Of a stretch of 64,000 bases of DNA, positions 11,574 to 20,923 are shown piece by piece. The position numbers were made by a program, and so were the translations under genes. The stretch covers positions 850,502 through 914,501 of the forward strand of contig NC_050734.1 of NCBI RefSeq assembly GCF_014133895.1. The letters are read 5' to 3'. The stretch is from Torulaspora globosa. Lineage: Eukaryota > Ascomycota > Saccharomycetes > Saccharomycetales > Saccharomycetaceae. A model generated the notes under the pieces. The model saw nothing but the letters and a program-made list of their open reading frames with translations, was not told the origin of the DNA and did no database searches. Every line of letters starts with the position of its first letter. The stretch's first letter is position 1.

Positions 11574-12562
11574 AATGTGTTCAGTCACAATTTTGACCGT
11601 ACTCTAAGAATCGAACTACACTGATGTTACTTGCTTTATACAGCCGATAAGACTCTGAAGATCAACTCCGAGTTCGTTGAGTTGGTCATCACATTGGCAG
11701 TAAGCGGGGAATTTAACTTTAGCCCGGAGCAGCGCTCCACCAGTATTGCGGGAGCTTGCCCCAGCAGCAACAGTGCCAAGGCCTTGCAAGTCCAGTTGGC
11801 AAAGGTGATGGACGGCGCCAAAGTGTTGAAGAATGGAAACCGGAGATCCGGCCGTGGGGGCGGGGCCCGGCAGCGCGGGGCAATTTCTCAGTCCGCGTGG
11901 GGGAGGGGCATGCGTGGGGGCGTGGGTGAGACTTATACGACAAAGGCGGGTAATCTCGGGTGTACTGCTTTTTACGCTATCCATCATCCGCCGGAATTGG
12001 AGCTCGGGAACCGGTCGCCGAGGCTGCTTGCTTATCTGCGGAAATATTGGTCCTGATAAGCAGTATTGCATAATTTGAAATTGCTAGGGTCGTTGCTACA
12101 TTGTGTTTGTCAGGACCCTGAGCCTATCAATCTTGCAATTCAAAACATACGAGAAATTTTCGCGAGCAAGTTCATTCTTCTCTGAGCGGCGCTCCGGGAT
12201 TTTGGAGCGGCGACATTTGGCTTTGGCAGATTTGCCGTGTCTATCGAAGGCGTTTCTGTTCGGTCTGCGTGCCGTGCCGTCTTTTAGTGTAGATGTCCCG
12301 CGACACACTAGAAAATTGTGTCGTCCGAGCGCAAGCGTCAGCAATCATCTTGAATAAAGATAATGTTTTGAGTGTGACTCAGGGTTGGAGATAAGAAGGG
12401 ATTTGCAGGGCCCAGGGCGAAACCGTGATAGTGCATTATTGAGCGAGCGAGCAATGGCAGAGGAGCTATTGGTTGTTCGGATTGGAATATATAAGGCAAT
12501 GGCTAATGAACAGCTCTAAAAAAAAATATGAAAGCTCTGTCAACTTGGCTGGATGTTTAAGG
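11574..12562. promoter_or_regulatory. Divergent JEN1/DIP5 promoter with G-rich block and GATA sites
   Basis: About 1 kb. The part nearest the JEN gene is GC-rich, including GCGGGG (11875-11880) of the Mig1 type. Nitrogen-type GATAAG sites lie at 12031-12036 (-), 12055-12060 (+) and 12390-12395 (+), and another at 11646-11651. A TATATAAG box at 12488-12495 should serve DIP5. A short frame ATG 12499-12519 (six codons) could act as an upstream ORF if transcripts begin before it. Confidence 0.65.
11899..11926 (+). other. Predicted G-quadruplex motif in the JEN1/DIP5 promoter
   Basis: Four G-runs of 5, 4, 5 and 3 are separated by loops of 1, 7 and 3 bases, which meets the strict G3+N1-7 rule. Further G-runs lie just upstream at 11856-11880. 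The motif is on the + strand, which is the non-coding strand for the JEN gene. Confidence 0.75.
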
Positions 12563-14323
12563 ATGATTGAGCAGGTCTATACAGCGGACAGCAGCACGGA
12601 GGGGGTGTATTACGATCGCGACCACCGGGCTAAGGATGAAAAGAAAGTTAATAGAGTAGAGATCGATGTGGATTGGGAAAACGCTAAGACCGAGAGTCAG
12701 CCCTATTATGACGGCGATGGGAAGGAAGAAGGGACCAGACTGAAGAAGGATCTCAAGGCTAGACATATTTCTATGATAGCGATCGGTGGGTCACTGGGTA
12801 CTGGATTGCTCATCGGTACCGGTACCGCCCTAGCAACAGCGGGTCCTGTGTCTTGTCTGATCGCCTATAGTTTTATTGGTGTTTTGGTATTTTTCACTAT
12901 GGCATGTCTGGGGGAGATGGCTACCTTTATCCCGCTGGATGGGTTTACCAGTTATGCTAGCCGGTACTGTGACCCTGCACTTGGGTTTGCTGTAGGATAC
13001 AGCTACCTCTGTAAATATTTGATCATTACACCAAACCAGCTGACGGCAGCCTCGATGGTTATTCAGTATTGGATTCCTAGGGACCAAGTAAATCCCGGTG
13101 TTTGGATCACCATCTTTCTGCTGGTCATTGTGCTGATAAATACAGTCGGTGTTAAATTCTTCGGAGAATTTGAGTTTTGGCTTTCTAGTTTTAAAGTTGT
13201 CGTCATGCTAGGTGTTATCCTCTTTCTTTTCATCATCATGCTTGGCGGTGGACCTAATCATGATAGGCTCGGATTCCGTTACTGGAAAGACCCCGGCCCT
13301 TTCAAGCCATATTCTAGTGCAATCAGTGGTTCTAAGGGTAAATTTGTCGCTTTTGTCTCGGTATTCGTGTATGCCTTATTCGCATACCTGGGTATTGAGC
13401 TGACTGGTATCGTTGCCGCGGAGGCGCAAAACCCTAGAAGGAACATCCCAAGAGCTGTCAAATTAACAATGTACCGTATCATTGTTTTCTACATTTTGAG
13501 CATCTTTCTGCTAGGCATGTGTGTCGCATACAATGACCCACGGCTTATCGCTGCTAAGAGCAAGAAAACATCAGCTGCGGCTTCACCATTTCTTGTGGCC
13601 GTCGTCAATTCAGGTGTACATGTTCTCCCTCACATCTTCAACGTTTGCGTCCTAATCTTCGTTTTCAGCGCTTGTAATTCAGATCTTTACGTTGCCTCGA
13701 GGAGCCTTTACAGTTTGGCTATCGATGGAAAGGCACCAAAAATTTTGGCTAGAACTAACAGATGGGGGATCCCGTACTATGCGTTGTCGGTTGCTGTTCT
13801 CTTCTGTCTGCTCGCCTACATGACGGTTTCTTCTGGATCAGCTCAGATTTTCAACTACTTCGTCAATGTCGTGTCCATATTTGGTGTGTTAAGTTGGATC
13901 TCTATCTTGATCACTTACATTTTTTTCGACAGGGCTTTGAGAGTGCAAGGAATTGATAAATCAACTTTGGCATACGCAGCACCATGGCAGCCATATGGGG
14001 CTTATGTGACCTTGGCCTTCTGTGTTCTTTTGGCATTGATCAAGAATTTTACAGTCTTCCTGGGCGATACCTTCGATTATAAGAATTTTATTACAGGTTA
14101 CATCGGTATTCCAGTGTACGTCTTTTGTTTCTTTGGCTACAAGTATGTGAAGAAGACGAAATTCGTCAAACCTCATGAGGCAGATCTGTACACTTACAAG
14201 GCAAGCGTTGATCTGGAGGAAGAGGAGTGGAAAATCTTTGAGGCCGAAAAGCGGGAAAGGCTCAAGAATGGTCGTAAGAATTTTGAGTGGTTCTACGAGA
14301 AATTTTTGGGTAAAATCTTTTAA
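12563..14323 (+). CDS. DIP5: Dicarboxylic amino-acid permease Dip5
   Basis: High-affinity uptake of glutamate and aspartate across the plasma membrane; member of the fungal YAT amino-acid permease family. The conserved core runs from LRKDLKARHISMIAIGGSLGTG-like sequence through twelve membrane helices to the family C-terminus NFEWFYEKFLGKIF. The longest frame starts with TTG at 12473. An ATG at 12506 (605 aa) lies only 11 bases after a perfect TATA box, so I prefer the ATG at 12563 (586 aa; S. cerevisiae 608). GATAAG sites upstream suggest nitrogen control. DIP5 is next to DIM1 in S. cerevisiae, but here the JEN gene separates them. Confidence 0.93.
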   Translation: MIEQVYTADSSTEGVYYDRDHRAKDEKKVNRVEIDVDWENAKTESQPYYDGDGKEEGTRLKKDLKARHISMIAIGGSLGTGLLIGTGTALATAGPVSCLIAYSFIGVLVFFTMACLGEMATFIPLDGFTSYASRYCDPALGFAVGYSYLCKYLIITPNQLTAASMVIQYWIPRDQVNPGVWITIFLLVIVLINTVGVKFFGEFEFWLSSFKVVVMLGVILFLFIIMLGGGPNHDRLGFRYWKDPGPFKPYSSAISGSKGKFVAFVSVFVYALFAYLGIELTGIVAAEAQNPRRNIPRAVKLTMYRIIVFYILSIFLLGMCVAYNDPRLIAAKSKKTSAAASPFLVAVVNSGVHVLPHIFNVCVLIFVFSACNSDLYVASRSLYSLAIDGKAPKILARTNRWGIPYYALSVAVLFCLLAYMTVSSGSAQIFNYFVNVVSIFGVLSWISILITYIFFDRALRVQGIDKSTLAYAAPWQPYGAYVTLAFCVLLALIKNFTVFLGDTFDYKNFITGYIGIPVYVFCFFGYKYVKKTKFVKPHEADLYTYKASVDLEEEEWKIFEAEKRERLKNGRKNFEWFYEKFLGKIF

Positions 14324-14473
14324 ATATGCATAACTACCTACCACTAATTGAAAACATGTCTACTCGGATTCTTCCGCAAGTAGTGCCTTATGAATGCGAA
14401 AGGTTTAGCAATGCTATATACATAGCAGCTCTCGCTTAATCGGATCGTCTCTTCATGAACTAGAATTGCTTGC

Positions 14474-16237
14474 TTAGAAATCCGCAGTCTTATCATCTTC
14501 TAAAGACTTCTTTTCATCAAGATCTGCAAGGGCGACAACGTTCTCTAGCTTATGATTTCTCAAAAAGAATGCAGACAACAGCAACGGTGCGCAGAAGCAT
14601 AGACCAACGATGCACAAGATCTTCTGCACGTATCGGTAAGCCGCGACCACACCTTGTCTCTCTGGCGTTTTCCATGTGTAAGTCTCAATGAACACCAAGG
14701 GTGCTGAATAGGCCTGTGCACTCAGAGTTGAGTTTGCGAGTCTTTTCTCGACCTGTTCAGGCAGTAAGTTGGTCCAGATTGCACCTGAAACAGCTGACCC
14801 AACAGCTGAACCAACGTTGTAGGTTGCCAAGTACAGAGAAGTGATGACAGCCATGTCCTGGTGCAGTTTAGTGGACGCCTGAATCGAAGCCTGTGTCGTG
14901 TAGGTGAAGAAACCAGCACCAAAGCCCAGCAAGCATAGAGACCCTATGATGCCGGAGTGGGAGCCGACATCACCGCGATAATAAACCAGCAAGCCAAAGG
15001 ACACGAACCAGCAACCTATGCCGAACAAGATGAAAGGTTTTGTTCTTCTCACTTTGATCAGGACGAAACCCAGCATCGTACCTGTAATCACGGAAACGAA
15101 GGAATACAAGTTAGTGATTCTTGTTGCAGACTTTACGGATTCATTTACGGCAACCAGCAACACAGTGAACATGTAGTCGCCTTGCATGTACCAGATGAAG
15201 TTGATATGGAAAGCGATAATCAACGCTGAAAATATACCGCGGTCCTTCACCAGTTTAAAGGGTGTCAACGGATGTCTAGCGTAAAGAGACTCCCAAATCA
15301 TGTACAAAGGCAGAGCAATTACCCAACCTATCACTTCAGGAGCAATGATGCCTGCGGTTTTCCACTTGTCTTGCAGCCCGCCAGCCAAAGTAAATGGGAT
15401 TAAAATACAACCGAAGGTCACACAGATCAAGATCAAACCGGGCAAGTCTAATCTCCAGAAGAAGATCTCAATTATATATTCAGCCCACGACATCGTCTTC
15501 AACATCTTAAATTCGCCTTTCAGTTGTTGTTTGGCGTTCTTCTGAGCTAAGTACCTCATATGCAACATGCAGCAGGCAAGTGGGATGCACGAGAGAGGTA
15601 AGATGAATGCCCACATACCGATCCCCCATTTCCAATTGCTACCTACAGCGCTCGTCACATTGCCACTAATCCAAGTATTGATGATGAAGGGTAAAGCGGG
15701 CACAAATGATGCTAACAATCTCCAGTTCAAATGGGAGAAATCCATTGCGATGGTTTCCAGTATGAGAACGATACCAGTCATGCCAAGTCTGTAGAAACAA
15801 GCCCCGGCAGCGAAGCGTGGCACGGTGGTAGCCTGACTTTCTATAATTGTCCCCATACAATAGAACACAACGGCTATGAAAAGGATCGTCGCTCTGCCAA
15901 ATATGTCAGCAGCCCTTGCAAAGCAGATCTGGCCTGGCGCCGCAATCACTGCGATGACACAGTTAACGGTCGCCAGCAAAGAATGCTGAGAGTAGGAGTT
16001 CGTTGCCAACGTCTGAAATGTGTACCGGATGTTACCGTCCAGTCCGTACGCATATGCAATCAGGAAGATAGAAAAGAACAAAAGAACTTTGTAACCGAAG
16101 TGCTCATACTGCGCGGCGTAAACCTCGATATTGTGCACACCTGCATCCTTGTCGTCCAATGGAGGTTCGTTGAATGGATAGCTGGACTCGCTCCAGGTTT
16201 CCGCTTTCATTTGACTGCTCAGTCCGCTCCCAGACAT
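14474..16237 (-). CDS. ARN1: Siderophore-iron transporter of the ARN/SIT family
   Basis: Imports ferric siderophores by proton symport. The 587-aa product has a hydrophilic N-terminus and 14 predicted membrane segments. Arn/Sit-typical stretches include YAYGLDGNIRYTFQ, the NWRLLASFVPALPF region and WYMQGDYMFTVLL. The frame extends to a TTG at 16279, but a TATA-like TATATT block lies at 16300-16308 on the minus strand, so the ATG at 16237 is chosen. Two Aft-type iron-response elements precede it. Assignment to ARN1, ARN2 or SIT1 is not possible from sequence alone; the symbol is a family label. Confidence 0.9.
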   Translation of the reverse strand: MSGSGLSSQMKAETWSESSYPFNEPPLDDKDAGVHNIEVYAAQYEHFGYKVLLFFSIFLIAYAYGLDGNIRYTFQTLATNSYSQHSLLATVNCVIAVIAAPGQICFARAADIFGRATILFIAVVFYCMGTIIESQATTVPRFAAGACFYRLGMTGIVLILETIAMDFSHLNWRLLASFVPALPFIINTWISGNVTSAVGSNWKWGIGMWAFILPLSCIPLACCMLHMRYLAQKNAKQQLKGEFKMLKTMSWAEYIIEIFFWRLDLPGLILICVTFGCILIPFTLAGGLQDKWKTAGIIAPEVIGWVIALPLYMIWESLYARHPLTPFKLVKDRGIFSALIIAFHINFIWYMQGDYMFTVLLVAVNESVKSATRITNLYSFVSVITGTMLGFVLIKVRRTKPFILFGIGCWFVSFGLLVYYRGDVGSHSGIIGSLCLLGFGAGFFTYTTQASIQASTKLHQDMAVITSLYLATYNVGSAVGSAVSGAIWTNLLPEQVEKRLANSTLSAQAYSAPLVFIETYTWKTPERQGVVAAYRYVQKILCIVGLCFCAPLLLSAFFLRNHKLENVVALADLDEKKSLEDDKTADF

Positions 16238-16359
16238 TGTTCTGCTGAGTTGGCGATCCACATGGGACACTGTCCTCAACTCGACCTGTCTCGCCAGCTT
16301 ATATTAGCCCGTTGATATCTTCATATCTGGTCTGCATCCAACGAACTTTCCAGTTCATA

Positions 16360-16366
16360 GGGTGCA
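16360..16366 (-). promoter_or_regulatory. Aft1/2-type iron-response element (core)
   Basis: TGCACCC on the minus strand, about 120 bases upstream of the siderophore transporter start. It matches the YRCACCC core of the Aft site; the last position is T instead of purine. Confidence 0.6.
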
Positions 16367-16458
16367 GAGCAATTTGTTCCCGCTTGTGTAGCTTTTATGA
16401 GTTCCTAAAGGTGCATTGTACATTGACACTCACTGTCTTCCGAACCGTACCTCCGTAA

Positions 16459-16466
16459 TGCACCCA
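16459..16466 (+). promoter_or_regulatory. Aft1/2-type iron-response element (perfect)
   Basis: TGCACCCA matches the consensus YRCACCCR in full. It lies about 220 bases upstream of the siderophore transporter and 480 bases upstream of the divergent gene at 16946. Confidence 0.7.
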
Positions 16467-16945
16467 CATTCTTGTTTGGCCCAGCTAGCGATCATCACTA
16501 GCTAAACAGAACCGCTCACGGCCTCATTGAACAGTTGATTGGGGGTCCCTCGCAAATCCGATTCGCATTTCTAGCGTAGCCGGCGAAGCAGTTCAGCAAG
16601 TCGGGAAATGTACCGTTAGTGGCTGTGATAGGAAGCATCAACCCGGTCAAGTGTGACGTGGACTCTTAACTTGATCTTGATCCTGAACAACTTTGTCTGA
16701 TTCCTGAGAGGTCGCCCGTGGTATATAGATCTCTCATTGGCAGCAATTGAAGATCGGATGAGAATCCTCGGGGCTTAAACAATGCCGTGCTTAGTTCTTA
16801 GAGGTTGTTCGACTTTAAAGATAGGCAGCATCGCGGCGCAGTTAGAGATGCTATACGGAGGTAAGGTATATAAAGAGAGGCCCGGAAGGTCTTACAGTAA
16901 GACCATATTTTCGTTGACGTTTAACTACGGAGAAGAAAGGTCAAG

Positions 16946-17878
16946 ATGGTGAGCCTACGGAAGCTGTTTCCAATTGAAAAGGAATTCGAGCTCGACAACA
17001 CAGTAGATGAGAACATTCCTTGGCCGTTCGAGGTCAACAGGAAAAGGAATATGCCAATTGCGAAGTTTTTGGGCACGGATGGCTACTTTCTGTTCCCCAG
17101 TGAGAACTCGTACGACGTCTACAAGCAGAACAACAACGAGATAGGTAGATTGGATGCGGAAGGTGTCGGGATCCCATTGCTGCATATCTCTCTTGAATTC
17201 CCAACGCTGGGAAACGCTGTGGGAAACTCGCCGTCGCTTATGGTGTGGAAATATATCCTGCTACATGCTGGCGAAGCTCCCCCTCCTATCGATCATAAAG
17301 TTGTAAGATGTGGCTCCAAGTGGACCCTTTACAAGGTGCCCTTCTGCGAAATCTACCGCAAGTGGTCCTTCAACTACAGAGAATACAGATTTACATTTCC
17401 GTATGACAGATTCCCGATGACCAATTTGACCCTAAAGAGAACTGTTGCCAATAGAGACCTCTACACTTACATGGGGGAAGTGAGTCTGAGATGGCATGTG
17501 CCGATGCCGTTCTTGGTCGATACAGACCACTATACGCTTCAGATCCTTGACGACAGCGTACCCAATCTGCTGGACGATTCTGTTACTACGAATCGTAAGA
17601 AAAGGCTGAAAACAGATCGAAAGTTCATTGAGATCGCACGTTACACTAGAGAGGATCGAGATATGATGCCACATCGAACCTCCAAACGTGCGAACCTTTA
17701 CATAGGCGAGTGGTCAAGTACCACCGCTTACGGTATCGCAGAAGTACCATGGACAACGCAGGTGCTGGCCTGTCACGGCCTGCTTATTCATTACATCGAG
17801 CACCAGAGACGCGAGGGTGGTGGGCAAAGAAGAGGCAGAAGCACTCAGCTCCCTCCTCAGGTTAGCTTATTTAGATAA
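16946..17878 (+). CDS. Unrecognised 310-aa protein, possibly frameshifted at its C-terminus
   Basis: I do not recognise the family. The start ATG follows a TATATAAAG box at 16868. There is no signal peptide and no clear membrane helix. The middle alternates short strands (YFLFPSENSYDVYK, GSKWTLYKVPF), which resembles a tubby/LURP-one-like barrel; this is a guess. The last 25 residues are a low-complexity run (EGGGQRRGRSTQLPP). The neighbouring frame, open from before 17742 to 18029, gives a more protein-like ending (KEEAEALSSLLRLAYLDN). A one-base frameshift near 17790-17820 may therefore have altered the C-terminus. It diverges from the siderophore transporter, so co-regulation by iron is possible but unproven. 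Confidence 0.75.
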   Translation: MVSLRKLFPIEKEFELDNTVDENIPWPFEVNRKRNMPIAKFLGTDGYFLFPSENSYDVYKQNNNEIGRLDAEGVGIPLLHISLEFPTLGNAVGNSPSLMVWKYILLHAGEAPPPIDHKVVRCGSKWTLYKVPFCEIYRKWSFNYREYRFTFPYDRFPMTNLTLKRTVANRDLYTYMGEVSLRWHVPMPFLVDTDHYTLQILDDSVPNLLDDSVTTNRKKRLKTDRKFIEIARYTREDRDMMPHRTSKRANLYIGEWSSTTAYGIAEVPWTTQVLACHGLLIHYIEHQRREGGGQRRGRSTQLPPQVSLFR

Positions 17879-18025
17879 TCGTAGTTGTGATTGCTTTATA
17901 AAGAATACTGACGATCTGATGCGAAAAGGTCCCATCGAAGAACTGAAAAATCATGACGTAGTTGATTGGTATCAAAGAAGCGGGCAGCAAATCAAGGTTC
18001 AAAAACCGTCACACAGGAGCTGCAT

Positions 18026-19726
18026 CTAGAAATCTAAAACGTGGAACTTGAAGCTGTCGAACTTGAATCCACCGTTGACATTGGTCCAGGTTTCGAAACC
18101 TCTAATCTGGTTTTGGTCCGAGAAGAAGAAGAGGTTGGTGCTGACGACTGAACCGTCATTGAAGTACAACTCGATGATGTTCTGATCAATTACTCCGTAA
18201 ACCTTGTAGGTATTGGTGCCATTGCTTGAGGTGGAGTAAGGCTCCAAAAAGACAGACTGTCTGTTGTTGAAGAAAGGATTTAAAGTGACAAAGTCGTTGT
18301 ATGAATTACCTCTGTCGAGATAGAAAGCGCCAGCGGTGGTGTCATATCCTAGCGCCAAGTACTCGGAGTAATAGTCTTGAGAATCAATATAAAGAATCCA
18401 TTCGTTCAATCTGGAGTTGTTGAATGCATTCTCGTTAACAGACCAGACAATTTCAAAGTCATAAATGCCAGTGTTGATCCTTGGTGCGAAATTGGCGCTC
18501 AGACTGTTGTTCGTGGTTAAGAGGAAATCGGTGACTTCTGTGGAAGCGTTCTTAGCATTCAAAGGTTTCATATCCAAGATAGGCTCGCTGTTCAAGTTTA
18601 GTTGAACGGATTCTGGGTTTGGTGCCCATTCCTTCAAGGTTAGGTTTCTCACAAGGGACATCGAGGATCTCCATTTCTCGGTTGGAACAAGTGACCCATA
18701 TTGCCAATTGGAGGCCCAGGCAATACTGAGAACATCACCTTCGTGCTTGGAATTGAAAAAAGTTTGCAGAGCGTAGTAGTCCTTACCCATGTCAATGAAC
18801 CTTGTTTGGTGGGTGAAAGGAACGAAATGAGTACCGTTGAAATCACCAATGAAGTATTGGGTCGCAGAACCACCCTGTGGAGCACCAGGATTGATAGAAA
18901 TGAACAAAACCCAAGCTTCTTTGGCCTTGCCGTTAGAGGTTGAGTTAAAGTAGGAGCTGTTGTAGAAGGTAGTGTTTGGATAGGTCAAGTTCGACAAAGT
19001 TAGACCATTACCGCTTTGGACGAGTGGCACTCTGGCTAAGCCAGGACATTCATATTGGTAACCCAAGTAACCTTGGTCACCAAAGGAACTTTCCAATTTC
19101 CAGTCTTTCAAGTTAGGGGACGAGTAAATCAAGATCTCGTACTTCTGTGAGTGCGCGACTGTCATGATCCACTTCTTACTCTCCTCATGCCAGATAACCT
19201 TAGGGTCTCTGAATTGAGTCGAATTGATATCCAAGACAGGGTTGTTCTCGTAAGGAATGAAAGAGTAGCCGCCATCGACGGAGTAACTCAAATACTGAGA
19301 TTCTTTGTCCGGCGTGTTGTAAGTCCAAATAGCGACAACTCTTTGCCTTGGATCCACTGAGTCATTGAACAGACCAGACGTGTTGTTGGTATCAATCACA
19401 GCACTACCAGAATAAGCACCGCTGTCGTCCCTCTCTGGCTCGATCGCAATCCCTTGATAAAGCCAGTTAGTCAAGTCTGACGACACACTGTGTCCCCAGT
19501 ACAATGGGAGGTCCCAGACAGTGCCGTTCGGGTTATACTGGAAGTAGGCATGGTAAAGATCTTCCTTTGCATCGTACCACAGCCCATTAGGATCGTTCAT
19601 CCAACCCTCGGGTGGCGTCAGATGCGCCAGCGGACGGCCCTCATACAAATTTGTTCTATTTGTCCCATTTCTAGCGCTAACCACTCCAGCTGCACCTAAG
19701 AGGCCTAAAAGCACGGACGAAATCAT
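18026..19726 (-). CDS. SUC2: Secreted invertase/inulinase, GH32
   Basis: Hydrolyses sucrose and probably raffinose or short fructans outside the cell. The 566-aa product (S. cerevisiae Suc2 532; Kluyveromyces inulinase about 555) starts with a signal peptide MISSVLLGLLGAAGVVSA. GH32 catalytic motifs are intact: WMNDPNG (nucleophile Asp), FRDPK and ECPG (acid/base Glu). There are many N-glycosylation sites. Whether it is invertase or inulinase cannot be decided from motifs. Its stop codon overlaps in a shared CTAG with the stop of the alternative frame of the convergent gene upstream. A TATAAAA box on the minus strand at 19804-19810 precedes the start by about 80 bases. Confidence 0.93.
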   Translation of the reverse strand: MISSVLLGLLGAAGVVSARNGTNRTNLYEGRPLAHLTPPEGWMNDPNGLWYDAKEDLYHAYFQYNPNGTVWDLPLYWGHSVSSDLTNWLYQGIAIEPERDDSGAYSGSAVIDTNNTSGLFNDSVDPRQRVVAIWTYNTPDKESQYLSYSVDGGYSFIPYENNPVLDINSTQFRDPKVIWHEESKKWIMTVAHSQKYEILIYSSPNLKDWKLESSFGDQGYLGYQYECPGLARVPLVQSGNGLTLSNLTYPNTTFYNSSYFNSTSNGKAKEAWVLFISINPGAPQGGSATQYFIGDFNGTHFVPFTHQTRFIDMGKDYYALQTFFNSKHEGDVLSIAWASNWQYGSLVPTEKWRSSMSLVRNLTLKEWAPNPESVQLNLNSEPILDMKPLNAKNASTEVTDFLLTTNNSLSANFAPRINTGIYDFEIVWSVNENAFNNSRLNEWILYIDSQDYYSEYLALGYDTTAGAFYLDRGNSYNDFVTLNPFFNNRQSVFLEPYSTSSNGTNTYKVYGVIDQNIIELYFNDGSVVSTNLFFFSDQNQIRGFETWTNVNGGFKFDSFKFHVLDF

Positions 19727-19811
19727 TTTGATTATTAGTTTACTTGTGCTTGAATACTAAGCGGCGATTGCAACTCAGATCCAAACCGGTCAACTAGCCC
19801 GCATTTTATAC

Positions 19812-20190
19812 TTTTCCCAGCACCCCAGACTTCCGCTGTCATGTTGCCAGATTCGCAAACTCTTCCCAGCATCCCAGACTTCCGCTGTCATGTTGCCAGA
19901 TTCGCAAACTCTTTCCGACTGCCCCAGATCTTCCGCAGCCATGTTGCCAGATTCGCATACTCTTCCCGACGGCCCCAGATCTTCCGCAGCCATGTTGCCA
20001 GATTCGCATACTCTTCCCGACGGCCCCAGATCTTCCACTCTCAGGTTGCCAGATTCCTCTGAAACCTCCACAGACACCCCAGATCTTCCGCTGCCATGTG
20101 GCCAGATTCGCATAGTCTTCCCCACTGCCCCAGATCTTCCGCTCTCAGGTTGCCAGATTCGTCTGAAACCTCCACAGACATCCCCAGATC
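19812..20190. repeat. Minisatellite of about 49-53 bp units in the invertase promoter
   Basis: About eight imperfect tandem units. Copies of TTGCCAG/TGGCCAG begin at 19844, 19893, 19944, 19995, 20046, 20099 and 20150, giving spacings of 49, 51, 51, 51, 53 and 51. Each unit also carries CCCCAGA(T)CTTCCGC-like sequence. CCCCAG occurs at 19823, 19922, 19973, 20024, 20077, 20128 and 20182. On the invertase strand this is CTGGGG, fitting the Mig1 core SYGGRG. The array sits directly upstream of the invertase TATA box. Confidence 0.9.
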
Positions 20191-20923
20191 CCCACGGATT
20201 CCCCTCTGCAAAGCAGCGGAGAAGGCTGATCACCCAGTGAATTCAGTCATGCCACTTCGTCGATTTGTGCCGCACAGATGTTTGCTTGACAGTCATGAGT
20301 GGAAGATTCAGGCTGCCAGCATGCTATGACGTTCCTACATTCTCGGAAAAACTTCCCAATCAGGGTTTCAACGGAACATCCTATTTTTTCCGGTTTTTCC
20401 GGTCGGGACTTCCCTCGCCATAACGGGAAACTAAGTTCTTCCGTGTTTCCATAAAGGATAAAAGCGAACTGACCGCTTCAAAGCAGCGCAAGATCAGGAG
20501 CTTTCTCTGAACAATGAGGGAGGCGGTGCGGGTTCACGTTTAGACCCTGCCCAGGTCTGTCCGTCAAGTGATCTCCTCGATTACTCCATAGAGAAAATAA
20601 CCATTCGGGTTAATCCTGACACAGTCGCTTTTGCCAGATGGAAAGCGACAGCCATCGTGTTGTTGACGATATTTAAACAACTCATATCAACCGGTGTCTT
20701 GTGGCCAATCTCTTCTGTGAGTAGTCGGACTTCATGTAGCGATTAGTTGTGGTGCCGCGAGATGAAGATTTTTTCAGATAGCTAATATGTGCGATGAGAT
20801 AAGCTATGTGAAAATGCGATGAGTAGCGAGATTACTTAAAGCAAGGCCTCCGTATCGGGCTCTGCTTGTCTTGGCGTAGTGGAACCGACGCAATCTTGAA
20901 CTGTACCGTTCGCTTTGGCAGCG
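20191..20923. other. Gene-free stretch upstream of the YMC1-like gene
   Basis: About 730 bases shared by the invertase and YMC1 promoters. It holds a TTTTTCCGG direct repeat near 20383-20400. No RNA gene is recognised. Confidence 0.5.

Noticed and set aside
11631..12056. 141-codon frame in the JEN1/DIP5 promoter, with overlapping antisense frames
   Set aside because: High GC makes stops rare here; Gly/Arg-rich text without motifs, and its start is TTG.
15731..16315. 194-codon frame antisense to the siderophore transporter
   Set aside because: Shadow of the transporter; no motif.
19812..20190. Regular spacing that resembles a CRISPR array
   Set aside because: Units are directly adjacent imperfect repeats without unique spacers, in a eukaryote; a minisatellite explains it.
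19790..20233. 147-codon minus-strand frame with 17-codon periodic repeats
   Set aside because: It is a by-product of the 51-bp promoter minisatellite, 51 being divisible by three. Protein text is low complexity and lies in the invertase promoter.
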